Assembly (NCBI GenBank): GCA_963691705.1
Contig: OY829537.1
Location: forward strand, 78,637,352-78,701,351
Reading direction: 5' to 3'
Length of the DNA: 64,000 nt
Source: Viola odorata
Lineage: Eukaryota > Streptophyta > Magnoliopsida > Malpighiales > Violaceae
Position numbers and translations under genes: made by a program. This document shows, in pieces, positions 38,601 through 47,835 of the stretch. Below the pieces are notes generated by a model. It saw only the letters and a list, made by a program, of their open reading frames with translations. It made no database searches and was not told the DNA's origin. Numbering within the stretch: the first letter of the stretch is position 1; the number at the start of each line of letters is the position of its first letter.

Positions 38601-40595
38601 TCCACCTTTCTTTGTCATACCCTCTCGCGTACGCTTTTCTCCTTTCGCCATCATCGACTGTTCTGATTCATCTGTATAGGGGGCCCCTCCCGCTATGATG
38701 TTAATCATTGGGAGGTCATCGTCGTCCATCGCGAAAGTTTCCTCACCCTTCCCTTCCGGAGCGCTATCGGGCTGTGGGACCCGAGGGGGTCTTGGTCGTT
38801 CGTCTGTCGCTCTTCTTACAGGATTATTTCGGGCATCTTCCCTTACTTGGGTTGCGAATTCTCCCAAATACCCTTCGTCCACCAAGCGTTCTATCGCCCA
38901 CTTCAACTCTCTACAAACCTCGGTGGAATGTCCCCTAGCCTTATGGAATTTACAGTAGGCATTTTCTCTTTTGCCCAAGAGCACTCCAGGTTTTGTGGGT
39001 GCTGGATAACGGATAGGAAGATTTCGGTGTTCTGCTATCGCCAGGATCTCGGCTCTCGGTACGTTCAGGGAAGGAAAGTCTGGATCATACGCCCGATTTT
39101 TATGAGCGTTCCCTTGACGCTGATGCGGAGGATCACCTTGTTTTCCTTTCGAAGAATTTCCTTTCTGCCTATCGGAGGTTTTTGGTATATGATCTTTTCG
39201 TCTGGCGTAATCGTCAGTGTAGCGATCATCGATCAGAGGATTCGCAGGAGCGACGGGGATGTGAGGTGCCCCAAGTGGCATGTTAAATGTTCTATCTCTG
39301 TTCTCTTCTTCTTCCATTTTCGCATAATTGTAGGCCTTGAGCCTTAATGCGTCCAGAGATATCGGAGGATCCACCATTAGAGCCTCTTTCAGCTTCCCGT
39401 AATGGCAATTTCTTTTTAGAGCTTCTATGGCGAAATCGATAGTGACACCCGGCGTTAACGACATTTCCAAATCGAACCGGCAGAGAAATTCTTTTAAAGT
39501 CTCTTGAGGCTTCCGTTGTAGGTCGAATAACGCCGCGGCAGATTTCCGAATGGGAATTGCCGTACTAAATCTGCTCCGAAATTTAGATTCTAGCTGTGTA
39601 AAATTACCAATGGATCCACTAGGAAGACCTTCAAACCAGAGTCGTGCCACTCCTGACAAGGTCATGACGAATATCTGACACAAAGCTGCATCACTGTGGG
39701 TCTGAAACTGGACGAAGTCCTTCACTTTATTAATGTGAGAAATAGGATCTTTAGTACCATCGTAAGTATCAGCGGGAAGCTTCACTCGCCTGCTGACCCT
39801 ATGTCGCCTTACGCGACGGCTGAAAGGATGTCCAGAGGTATCATCAAGAATCTCACGCGCATGACGTGGGGGAGATATGTCCCCTTGTCGCCCCCTTTCT
39901 CTGGGTTCAGGTGAATGATGTCGCCTAGGAGACCGACTGCGACTTCTGGGCGAACGACTTCGATACCTCCTGCTACTGGATCTTTCACTATATTCGGGAG
40001 ATAAACTCCTGTTTGTTCCTTCCCTCCGTCCGGCCCAACGGTTCCTTAACGCCTCAAGCTGCCTGTCTTCCTGGGGATAGAGTCCTTGCGGCATTTGTGG
40101 TACATAAGCCTCTACTCTTCCTTGAGTGAGCTGTACAAGACTAACCGGGGGATTTCCCGCTGACAAAGGCATTTGGGAGTTTTCTGGAAACAACGGGGGC
40201 AAAGGTCGATCAGCAACAATAGATGGTGTGAACGTGATGCGAGGAGGAACATTAGATCCAGAAGCGCCAGGCGTGATTCTCATGACCATGTCAGTCAAAT
40301 ATTCCAAGCGGGAACGAAGAGCCGCTATTTCCATAGCAAAGGGATTATCATTACTAGGCACGAATCCTCCCGAAAGAGGTGTATAAAGATCAGATCCCAC
40401 AGTCTGTGATGAAGAAATAACCGTCTGCAAAGAGACAGATCCTCCAGCGATCCCGACCGAGAGGTCCAGAGGTCCCGAAATAGTTGGTTGTGACGTCATA
40501 GAGAGATCAGCAGTAGCAAAGGGGAACAACCGCCTGCGTGTTGAGAAAGGAATATTAGAGAATGTTGATCGGACCGGCTCCGATCCGGTTGTCAT
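35685..40595 (-). CDS. gag-pol: gag-pol of element B: gag, protease, RT, two RNases H, integrase start
   Basis: One open frame. The ATG at 40593-40595 (MTTGSEPVRS) is the likely start since A has a matching ATG; the frame is open further up. Order, with approximate plus coordinates: RRRLFPFATAD; RS-rich region near 39950; gag domain near 39350-39750; CKFHKARGHSTEVC near 38950; protease VDNGSAVNLF near 38465; RT with CIDFTDLNDACPKD and intact YVDDIL near 37355; RNase H (YLGAADEVVSAVL) near 36915; archaeal-type RNase H (HVDGAKNQELAG, NNAAEYEALLAG, CGDSKLIID) near 36200-36480; integrase zinc domain (HEGICGMHMSGG) near 35760. It ends FYWPTK and TGA, which is CGA in A. gag and pol share one frame, so no frameshift signal is needed. 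Confidence 0.93.
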   Translation of the reverse strand: MTTGSEPVRSTFSNIPFSTRRRLFPFATADLSMTSQPTISGPLDLSVGIAGGSVSLQTVISSSQTVGSDLYTPLSGGFVPSNDNPFAMEIAALRSRLEYLTDMVMRITPGASGSNVPPRITFTPSIVADRPLPPLFPENSQMPLSAGNPPVSLVQLTQGRVEAYVPQMPQGLYPQEDRQLEALRNRWAGRREGTNRSLSPEYSERSSSRRYRSRSPRSRSRSPRRHHSPEPRERGRQGDISPPRHAREILDDTSGHPFSRRVRRHRVSRRVKLPADTYDGTKDPISHINKVKDFVQFQTHSDAALCQIFVMTLSGVARLWFEGLPSGSIGNFTQLESKFRSRFSTAIPIRKSAAALFDLQRKPQETLKEFLCRFDLEMSLTPGVTIDFAIEALKRNCHYGKLKEALMVDPPISLDALRLKAYNYAKMEEEENRDRTFNMPLGAPHIPVAPANPLIDDRYTDDYARRKDHIPKTSDRQKGNSSKGKQGDPPHQRQGNAHKNRAYDPDFPSLNVPRAEILAIAEHRNLPIRYPAPTKPGVLLGKRENAYCKFHKARGHSTEVCRELKWAIERLVDEGYLGEFATQVREDARNNPVRRATDERPRPPRVPQPDSAPEGKGEETFAMDDDDLPMINIIAGGAPYTDESEQSMMAKGEKRTREGMTKKGGAIGVLDRMILSFSEEDEKGVIYPHNDALVVTPIIASHGIRRTLVDNGSAVNLFSLEAYNLLKRPTNELTPSKRPIVGVDGTPIPVTGIITLPVYFREDTFKRSENLLFLVVDLNLPYNVILGRPFLNRFGVAISQKHLKMKYPSWDGVVSIKGDQKLAAECYSLMTQKSCDKYVCVAADPYEQGDEKRAQPLDKMISVPVIGKEETGFLVSEKLSPAENLQLAWLLNKCQGNFAWKHADMPGISREIAEHRLNVDPNARPVQQKRRAFSTEKASAVEKEVAKLLNVGFIREVQYPTWLANPVLVPKPNGDWRMCIDFTDLNDACPKDCYPLPRIDQLVDQTAGYAYLTSLDANSGYHQIPMALEDEEKTAFLTLKATYCYTVMPFGLKNAGATFQRLANKIFEEQVGRNVEAYVDDILVKSDNFQNHLRDLKEVLDVMTKYRMKLNPRKCMFAFQTGKFLGYVVSLKGIQPNPSKVKAIHDMISPRIVKEVQRLAGRVIALGRFISKQGEKCLPFFKVIRQKATFGWTPECEQAFMDLKEYLSSDLLLTRPEVGDTLYLYLGAADEVVSAVLVRDDNYSHRPVYFVSHVLKDAELRYARIEKIAFALIQAARKMDRYFQSYPIIVLTDQPLKRIFRKPESSGRMLIWALELEQYGLRYRSRPSVKAQVLADFIAECTFTEDPLSGVPEAEWNDMDLPFPETYTDLWIVHVDGAKNQELAGAGIFINGPHDMRIRYAIRILQPLSNNAAEYEALLAGLRIGREFSSKGRRDTGQTGDLRLKICGDSKLIIDQVSGHSQAREPIMVQYLAKVTRELTEIKKEGMQISFEHVPREENAEADYLAKLAANPEASIPKGVYYRELSVPSFMEEQASLCVNELENDWRIPVIKYLKHEELPEGNAEKMKVLKQAARCTYYDGELIRRCFSHPAAKCITEQEGLHTLREIHEGICGMHMSGGTMAAQVFRSGFYWPTK

Positions 40596-40659
40596 AACCG
40601 TTCCACTCTTCCGACCGAACAGAGCTTGGCTATTAAGGACGCTCACTTAATATACCAAA

Positions 40660-40678
40660 GCTCTCAATGAAAGCACCA
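40660..40678 (-). promoter_or_regulatory. Primer binding site of element B
   Basis: TGGTGCTTTCATTGAGAGC on minus, two bases after the LTR end, identical to the site in A and C. Confidence 0.75.
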
Positions 40679-40680
40679 TT

Positions 40681-41207
40681 TGATAAGATCCGAGACCTCT
40701 TCTGAGTGGAAACGGCAGAGATAGGTGGTCGTACAGGCGGCGGTCCACGTCGGAGGTACCTGCAAAGCGCCGGAGGGGGACTCCGGCGTAGACACTCCGA
40801 TGCTTAAGTCAGTTCAAGTTTTAAAAGTAGTATAGTTTCTCCAAGATGATCTCGATCTCCCTTTCTGTTTGGTAAGGTGGGGGTATTTATAGACTGAAGT
40901 TAGCGATACCTGACAGCGATAGGGGTAGGCACCGTCTGAAGATATCGCTGCGAGCGATATCAGGTCCGTCATCGCGGGCGATAATCGAGTGAGGCCTATC
41001 CGGGGCGATATATTCTCCAATCCCCTAGGATGGGATGACGCCGTGCGTGTAAAGACGCGTGAGTTCCCCCCCGCTGAAGTCGACCATCCTAGGTAACTTC
41101 CGCCAGCCCTGGCGATAGGTTGGAATTTCAGGGAAGCGTTTAGAAACTTGTCCAGGATAGACGTCGTGGCCCCAACGTTGTCGTCAGGAGCATTCCAATT
41201 GTTATCA
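40681..41207 (-). repeat. 5' LTR of element B (527 bp), promoter of gag-pol
   Basis: TATAAATA on minus at 40884-40891. Ends TTATCA, followed by target duplication AACAG. Confidence 0.95.
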
Positions 41208-41951
41208 AACAGATTCGGAATTCCTCGATGAATCGTTAGTGATCGAGAAACCCATTTCTGCAACAAGATTCTTTCTTCCCTTTTCAGGAAATATGGCATC
41301 ACACACAGGGTATCCACGACCTATCACCCACAAACAAACGGTCAAGCAGAAGTTTCAAATAGAGAGGTGAAGGCAATCTTGGCCAAGACAGTAGGCCTAG
41401 ACAGACGCGATTGGAGCCAGCGTTTGGATGACGCGTTGTGGGCCTACAGAACGGCTTACAAGAGCCCAATCGGGATGACGCCTTACAAGCTGGTCTATAG
41501 GAAGGCGTGCCACTTACCAGTGGGGTTGCAACACAAGGCGTATTGGGCTATAAGAAAATGCAACGTGAGTTATGACCAAGCTGGAGAAGAGAGGAAGCTA
41601 CAACTCCACGAGCTAAAGGAGTTGAGAGACCAAGCTTATAACAACCAGCTGATTTTCAAGATCAGAATGAAGGTCTATCATGACAAACGAATTGTTGGGA
41701 AACCTCTCCTCGTAGGGGAGAAATTTCTTCTATTTAATTCTCGTTTTAAACTTTTTCCTGGAAAATTAAAAACAAAGTGGGAAGGCCCGTTTGTTGTCAC
41801 TAATATTTACCCACATGGTGCAGTAGATATTAGAAATAATAAAATAGGAGCCGAGTTGAAGGTAAATGGCCAAAGATTGAAGCCATTTTTTGAAGGATTC
41901 CAGGAAGAAAAGAATTCAGAAAAGGTGGAAATTCCACCTATCAACGAATGA
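41208..41951 (+). pseudogene. pol: Athila integrase, C-terminal half after element B
   Basis: Resumes after target duplication AACAG. Second catalytic Asp in [10 protein letters not shown], Glu in [12 protein letters not shown], then [16 protein letters not shown] and the C-terminal [14 protein letters not shown] block. One in-frame TGA near 41228 (CGA-type codon), otherwise open to 41951. Pol ends here. Confidence 0.88.
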
Positions 41952-42493
41952 AGTCATACGAAGGGTCCAGCCAAGGACTTAAAATAAAGGCGCTAAATGG
42001 GAGGCAACCTATGTTCTTTTATTTCATCTAATTTTTCTAAATATCCTTTTAATTCTTTTTGTTTCTGGTTGTTTGCAGAATTTAAGTGTGGGGAAGAATT
42101 GCAAGTTTGGCTAAGATCTCGGCCAAACCTTGGGCCAAGACTGATGAAATCAGTAGGAGGCCAAACCTCGAGCCAAGACTGTTAAAATCAGTGGGACTCT
42201 ATTTGCACTAGTGGGACACGTGTCAGCGCCGCCGTTTTTAATAGCTTTTTGAACGGACAATTTCAAAAAGCAATTAAAGTGGAATTTATTGAAGGCGTGG
42301 AAAAACAAAACCGCCAACTCTGTGTATTCTCATCCCACTCTGACACTCCATTACCCACGTAACCAACGAAATCGGACTCCCACCTAAGCTAAAAAGCAAC
42401 AATCTCTTCTTTTTCTTCTCTCCCAAAATTTCGCAAATCTCCAGAAAACCCAAAATCCCTAACTCTTCATTCTCCTCTCCAAAATCAACCAAC
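41952..42493 (+). other. Athila spacer between pol and the extra ORF
   Basis: Noncoding. Contains three GGCCAA-type words (CTCGGCCAAACCTTGGGCC near 42117, then CTCGAGCCAAGACTG near 42165). Pyrimidine-rich leader with TCTTCTTTTTCTTCTCTCCC before the ATG, perhaps a 3' splice region for a subgenomic RNA. Confidence 0.5.
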
Positions 42494-44624
42494 CATGAGC
42501 ACAGAAAACTCCGACCAGTCCCCCGAGCTTCCAATTCCAAGTGACAACGATGATTTGAGAGGTGGAGCTCCACCAGTTGCTCCACCGGAAAATACGTCCT
42601 CCATTCGTCGTCGTCTCTAGACGATGATTGATGTAGACGCCGAGGATGATGCCGACGCTGAGGCCGAGTCAGAGGACAGTGTCAGAGGAAAGGACCGGGC
42701 CGTCGTCTTGAGTGACACAGACTCCGACGACATTCCATTGATTAGAAGAAAGAAGCCGACGAAGCCCACCGCCATGGCGACGGACAGAGAGGAACGAAGG
42801 GAAAAATGATAGAGGAAGCGCGATGAGTAGACGACGGAGGGAACAATCCCAGCTTCGACCACGGCGGCAGCGCGACCCACTAAGCCACCTCCGGCGAGGA
42901 AACCCAGCACAACCGCACCACCGAAAAAGACCGGGCCAGTGAAGCAGGTGGCTCACAAGAAGCCAGTAACGCCGAGGGTTGAGGCCAAGAAGACACCGGC
43001 AAACCCTAAGAAGTCCAATGCTTCTCCTTCCACTGCCAAGAGCGAAGGAAAGAAAAAGATTGTGATTGAGGACGAATCTAATGACGAGGATGATATTCCA
43101 GTCTTGGCCAAGACTGTTAAGGTACCTTCTCTTCCTCCCCTACACACACTCCGAGGCTGGTTGCAGTTTGATATGCGAGACCTCAAGTCTAAATTGCTTG
43201 ATGTTCATTCCTGTGATATTCCTGCCTTTGCTAGGCTCGATTTTGATTTTCTTGATAAAATGGGATTAGGGATTAAAATTAAAGAGTTTGTGTATACCAT
43301 TGGTTGGATCCCTTTTATGTCCATTGAGTGCTTGGAATTTCACACGTCCTTCTGGTTTGATGAGGCTACCTTGTATGTTAGGGGTAGGGATAAACCAGAT
43401 TTTGTTGCTACTGATGTGATTAATTTCCGCTTGTGTAATAAATAGAATCATTTGTCTATTAATGCTTTCAATTCTTTGTTAGGATTTGCATATAGTGATG
43501 AGGCTATTTTTTATTATCCCACTGATTGAGATAAAAATGTTGCACTTAGAGAGGTCACTAGTGACCCTAATGCTAAATTTGATAGAAACTCTAAGGCACA
43601 TTCAATTCTGAACCCTGCTCTTAGAATGCTCCACAAAACCTTGTCTATTAACCTTTCGGAGAAGACAAAGGTTTCTAGGAATTTAGTTAAATCTGAACTC
43701 TTTTTGTTTTGGTGTATGTTGCACAAGAAAAGAGTCAATTTAGGACTTTATTTGGTTCAGCAATTGCATGCTCGTGAGTCCGTTACCAAACTAATTTTAG
43801 GGTCTCTTATTACTTGGCTTGTTGTAAATGATGCTAAGCTAGATCTTGCCACTGCTGATTTGCATAAATGCTCCTCCAAAAAAATATTAGATTTGAAAGC
43901 CTTCGACCAAATGGGATATTTCCATTTGGAAGGAGAATTTGTTAAGTGTAACACAGGTTTTACACCGATGGAGGACCATATTTTTGGCAAGAAGAACGAT
44001 GGAAAATACAAGATGCGACCAGTGAAGATCCCTAGAGAACCAGCAGAGGACGATCTTGCCGAGGATCTAGGCCAAACCCCAGGCCAAGACCCTACCATCC
44101 CAGAGCCTACAGTAGCTGATCTTGGCCAAGCTTCAGGCCAAGATCCCCCACCCAGTACAGCCAGTGAACCTCCTGCTTGGGCAAAAGCACTTCAGGACCA
44201 GCAGCTGCTCATCCTCGAGCAGCAGAAGATTATCTTAGACCGTCTAGGCCAAGACAAGCCCCAAGACAGGCCTCAAGAGCCTCCTACCGCAGATACCCCC
44301 GAGAATGTCCCACGCTGGGGCAAGCTGCTAATCGACAGCTAGAAGGAAATCATGGACTTCCTAGGCCGCCACCAGGCCTATTTAGAAGGTCACCACGCGT
44401 GCCAAGGTGTCATGGAGAGAGCCATCGGGCAAATTCACCAAAAGTTGAATGACCACTTGGTCACCAGCAGTGACTCCGAGTCACCTGATGAGGAGGATGA
44501 TCCTAAACCACCTATACAAACATAGCAGCCGCCTGCACCTCCTTCTGCTCCAAAAGATCCACCACCACAAGACACTCCAGCTACTAATCTAGGCCAAGCT
44601 TCAGGCCAAGACCCCAGACTCTAG
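42494..44624 (+). pseudogene. Athila extra ORF (ATHILA ORF1-like, env position), many stops
   Basis: Opens MSTENSDQSPELPIPSDN. An acidic then Lys/Pro-rich N-terminus (KKPTKPTAMATDREERREK, KTPANPKKSN) is followed by the conserved Athila block: LRGWLQFDMRDLKSKLLDV, LDKMGLGIKIKEFVYTIGW and LNPALRMLHKTLSINL with NLVKSELFLFWCML. The tail repeats LGQTPGQDP, LGQASGQDP and ILDRLGQD, made by the CTTGGCCAAG/GGCCAAGAC word. In-frame stops: 42618, 42807-42812 (TGA TAG), 42825, 43443, 43526, 44340; all fit CAG or CGA ancestors. I see no convincing signal peptide or membrane anchor, so 'env' is positional only. Function unknown. Confidence 0.75.
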
Positions 44625-45644
44625 TAGCATGATCTGCTTTTGCCCCTAGGTCGTTTCTTTTCTTTTCTTTTTATTTTTCTGTTTTAAATTTTTGCCTCTC
44701 CACACAATGAGGACATTGTGTCTTTTAAGTGTGGGGAGGGTGTATAGTTGAGTCTTTTCATTTTTTTGTGTTTTGTGATGATTATGTGTTAATTGACTGA
44801 ATTTTTGAGTCAGTTTTTGCATGATTTTATTTTTCTTTTTGCATGCGTCTGTCCAGTCTAGAGAGTCTGTCATTTGTATGATTTTTATTTGTATTTTCTT
44901 TGCATGTTAGAGTCTGTTCTGATTAAGTGTGCACCGAACCCCTGTTTCCTAACCTAGGCTGTTTAGTCTTTCGGTGGAGTTGTATTTAGATACTTGTCTA
45001 GGCGACACAATGCTTTAGTAGCAGGGAAGCGAATGAGCGCAACTAGATCAATGCCTAAGGGGCATATACTCTAATGATTCCCAAACATTAACTATCCAAA
45101 TGGAATTTAGGACATCTAGCTAGGACCTCAACTTTCATTAGGGTGATGGGACTTGCTGCGTCTGATTTGAGTGTGCTTTGTTCTATCTGGTTGAAGTGTG
45201 AGATATAAAAAGGTGCTGGAACATCATAGGGCAGACATAGCAAAGGTGGAAGTTCTGGGTGCCCAAAAAGAACAAGCTCTATCTATGTGCGATGCCTGTA
45301 AAAATACAAAGGGCATAAGAAAAAAAAATGATGAGATATGTCTTTAAAAATACCAAGGACATAGAAAAAAAAAGAATAATTTCTGCCAAAGTGATTTAAA
45401 TGGCACTAGTCTTTAGGCACGTTGGATAGAACGGCACATCGGTGGGACTCAAATCTATGGCGAGTCTTGTCCCCTATACTTCAACAAATAAATCTAGTAG
45501 GATGTCTTAGTACCATTTGGAAGGGGTATGTTTAGGGTATTGATTTGTCCTTGTTAGTCCAGCATTGGGTCGCTTAGAGAAGTGTCTTGCCAGCTTCAGT
45601 GATGGGGTAAACAACTTGGAATAAAGAAATCAGGGATTCATGGT
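44625..45644 (+). other. Athila 3' noncoding DNA with a purine tract
   Basis: Starts with the Athila-typical CACAATGAGGACATTGTG and AAGTGTGGGGAGGG (purine tract about 44728-44740). About 900 noncoding bases follow, with A-rich runs near 45320-45380, before element C cuts in at 45645. It does not match the 5' LTR start, so I do not call a 3' LTR. ATGGT (45640-45644) is the presumed left target duplication of C. Confidence 0.6.
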
Positions 45645-46144
45645 TGATAACAATTGATGAAACACTAGGGGTATATTCGTCTTCTCACCTAAAGTCAAAG
45701 ACCTTGACCAGCGACGACCTCCGGTTACCGCCCGCGTTAGGCCACGGAACCCTGGGATGGTCGACATCAGCGGGGGGGACCCACACGGCGTCATCCTATC
45801 CTAGGTGACCCCGACAGCGTCTCATTGGCGATATCTCGTCCGCGATATCTTATCCTGCTGACGCAAGCTGACGTCATCTTAGGCGTTATCTCCCATCAAT
45901 AACGCCCACCCCTAGGGTAACGCCCTTTCTTTTGCCTATAAATACCACTCGCTTCCAGATCAAAGGTAAGACTAAAATTAATACCAAATCTCTGCCAAAT
46001 TTCACAGCCATACTAACTTAAGCATTGGAGTGTCTACGTCGGGGCCCCCCCTCCGGCGCTTTGCAGGTACGACGGACTGTTGCTACAGTGTCTTCAGACG
46101 GCCATAATCTCTACCCCGCTTCCCCAGAAATCCGAATCTTATCA
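45645..46144 (+). repeat. 5' LTR of element C (500 bp)
   Basis: Starts TGATAACAATTGATG and ends GAATCTTATCA; the ends equal the reverse complement of the A LTR. Contains GCGATATC words, TGACGTCA (45869-45876) and TATAAATA (45937-45944). Confidence 0.9.
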
Positions 46145-46147
46145 AAT

Positions 46148-46166
46148 TGGTGCTTTCATTGAGAGC
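46148..46166 (+). promoter_or_regulatory. Primer binding site of element C
   Basis: TGGTGCTTTCATTGAGAGC, identical to A and B although the LTRs differ. Confidence 0.75.
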
Positions 46167-46230
46167 TTTGGTTTTAATTAAGTGAGGGTCCTTAATTGCT
46201 AAGCTCTGTTCTTCTGAAATTGGGAAGATT

Positions 46231-46972
46231 ATGGCTTCTGATTCAGATCTGCCATTGTCTCAGTCCTCTAGCCTTCCATTCGATACCCGTAGGCGACTTT
46301 TCCCTTTCGCCACCGCTGATGCTCCAACTGCGGCACAAGAAATTTCCCCAGGAATGTCGGATCTCTCCTTCGAACAAACAACGGGAACATTTGTGTCCCA
46401 GCCGTATACTCCTTTATCCCAGATAGCGGAGCCTAGTCATTTTACTCCCCAGTCAAGGGGATCCGTGATAGACAGCGCGAATAACCCTTTCACGAGTTCT
46501 ATTTCAACCCTCCGTGCCCAGTTGGACCACTTAACAGAGTTGGCTGCTAGATTCACGCCTACTGCTTCTGGATCAGGTGTTCCATCTCAGTTTGTTTTTA
46601 CTCCATCCATCATCACCGAGCGACCGTTGTCGTCCCCGTTACGCACGAATGCCTCTCTGACGTTGCCTGCGTTGAACGCCTCAGTCAGTCTTGTACAATT
46701 TGCTCATAGGACGGTGGAGCCGTACGTGCCACAAGCCCCTTTGCTTCCTATTTCCCAGGAGGAGCGGCAATGGAGTGGCGAGGACAGAGGTCGTTGGGAT
46801 GGTAGGAGAGTTGAAGATGATAGAGATCTATCTCCTGGAGGGAGTGAAAGATCCAACAGTAGCAGGCATTGAACTCGCTCGCCGAGAAGTCGCAGCCCGT
46901 CTCCAAGGCGACATCATGGTAGAAGTCCATGAGATCGGAGGCGTCGTTTGGAGGTATCTCCACCTCGGTATG
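46231..46972 (+). pseudogene. gag: gag of element C, N-terminal part, frameshifted
   Basis: Begins MASDSDLPLSQSSSLPFD, then the TRRRLFPFATAD block shared with B, and NPFTSSISTLRAQLDHLTEL as in A/B (NPFAMEIAALRSRLEYLTEM). Open to 46872, where a frameshift or stop occurs in the Ser/Arg region. It is interrupted at 46973 by CRM2 and continues at 54413 (54408-54412 is the duplicated target). Confidence 0.85.
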
Positions 46973-47835
46973 TGATACGATCCTAGTTGCGTAGGATGCA
47001 TAACGAATAATTCCCGATCTAGTTCTAGGCTTGGATTTCGATTCGAAAGAATGATAACTCAATACGACTGTTTAACCCTGCTAATATCCGTGTATTAGCC
47101 AACCTAAACTTATCGAATGAGGTTCTTGAAACGATCTCTAACCCTGCTAATATCTTGTATTAGCCAAACTAGAGCTACGAATCAATAGAATGGATTTTCG
47201 GGTTTTACTTGCTATCCTAATCGAGTATCCGGGCTCAATGAGGGACAAGGTTCGTGAAGAACAATTGAGAAAACTCTCTAGTTTTTATTTCAAGATAACC
47301 TAAATAATAATGAAGAGGGTGGCTCCTTTAAATAGGAGAAACCCGAAAATCCTTACAATAAGAATCTTTTCCTTAAATTACTTCTAATTAGCTATTTAAA
47401 CTAATTAAAACAATAATTAATTAAATAACCAAATAAATCCATAAATAGAAAAGTCAGCCAAATAAAAGAAAGTCAAAGGTTTCTTTTACTTTGGCGCAAA
47501 ACTAGGCTGCACGGACGTAATTACGTCAGGAAGGCGACGTAATTACGTCGGGAACGAAGAGGACCTTGTCTGCCCCTTCTGCTTGTGACGTAATTACGTC
47601 ATGGGGCTGACGTAATTACGCCGGCATCGAGGCTGGCGGCTCGCGTCCTTCTGTTTGTGGCGTAATTACGCCAGAAGCAGCAAGTAGGGTGACTTATCGC
47701 GGGCTCTTCTCGCGAAGCATGGGTTCTTCGATGCTTGTCTCGCACTGTAACTCCTTATAGATAATCTGAGAGAATCTCGCCTACAACTCCTTGCTCCTAG
47801 CTCGAGTCATTGGACCATTCGGTGGATTCGCATCA
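46973..47835 (-). repeat. 3' LTR of CRM2 (863 bp)
   Basis: On plus TGATACGATCC to GGATTCGCATCA. On minus it starts TGATGCGAATCC and ends GGATCGTATCA, the CRM1-type terminal inverted repeat. Five palindromes at 47513-47672. Confidence 0.93.
47513..47672 (-). repeat. Palindromes GACGTAATTACGTC in the CRM2 3' LTR
   Basis: Five units in two pairs and a single: GACGTAATTACGTC three times, GACGTAATTACGCC, GGCGTAATTACGCC. They are separated by about 10-60 bases. Confidence 0.85.

Larger units (their letters stand above)
25440..41207 (-). mobile_element. Complete Tat-lineage element B (15.8 kb) with a four-gene antisense cassette
   Basis: LTRs 25440-25966 and 40681-41207 differ at about four sites by eye and are flanked by AACAG (25435-25439, 41208-41212), a clean target duplication inside the Athila integrase gene. 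gag-pol runs on minus from 40595 to 34725 in one frame with a single TGA. Between integrase and the 3' (left) LTR lie four plus-strand genes (26730-33625), opposite to gag-pol. It is the least decayed element here and, apart from that one stop, could be close to autonomous. Confidence 0.95.
19021..45644 (+). mobile_element. Athila-lineage element, split by element B and cut on the right by element C
   Basis: Order on plus: 5' LTR, tRNA-Asp primer site, gag, protease, RT, RNase H, integrase (interrupted at 25440 by B, resumed at 41208), an Athila-type extra ORF after pol (42494-44624), then long 3' noncoding DNA entered by element C at 45645. No 3' LTR lies in the contiguous part. Many stops and indels make it an old copy. 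The self-complementary word CTTGGCCAAG and its variants are scattered through LTR, gag, pol linker and the extra ORF. CCCAC (19016-19020) may be its left target duplication. Confidence 0.9.

Noticed and set aside
42494..44624. Envelope glycoprotein in the Athila element
   Set aside because: Only the position fits. I see no convincing signal peptide, membrane anchor or cleavage site; the conserved blocks are those of the Athila ORF1-type protein.
44738..45644. 3' LTR of the Athila element starting after the purine tract
   Set aside because: TGTATAGTTGAG does not match the 5' LTR start (TGATTGCATT), and later blocks do not match either.
47513..47672. CRISPR-like array
   Set aside because: Units are palindromes with irregular spacers inside an LTR of a plant retrotransposon; no cas genes and no prokaryotic context.
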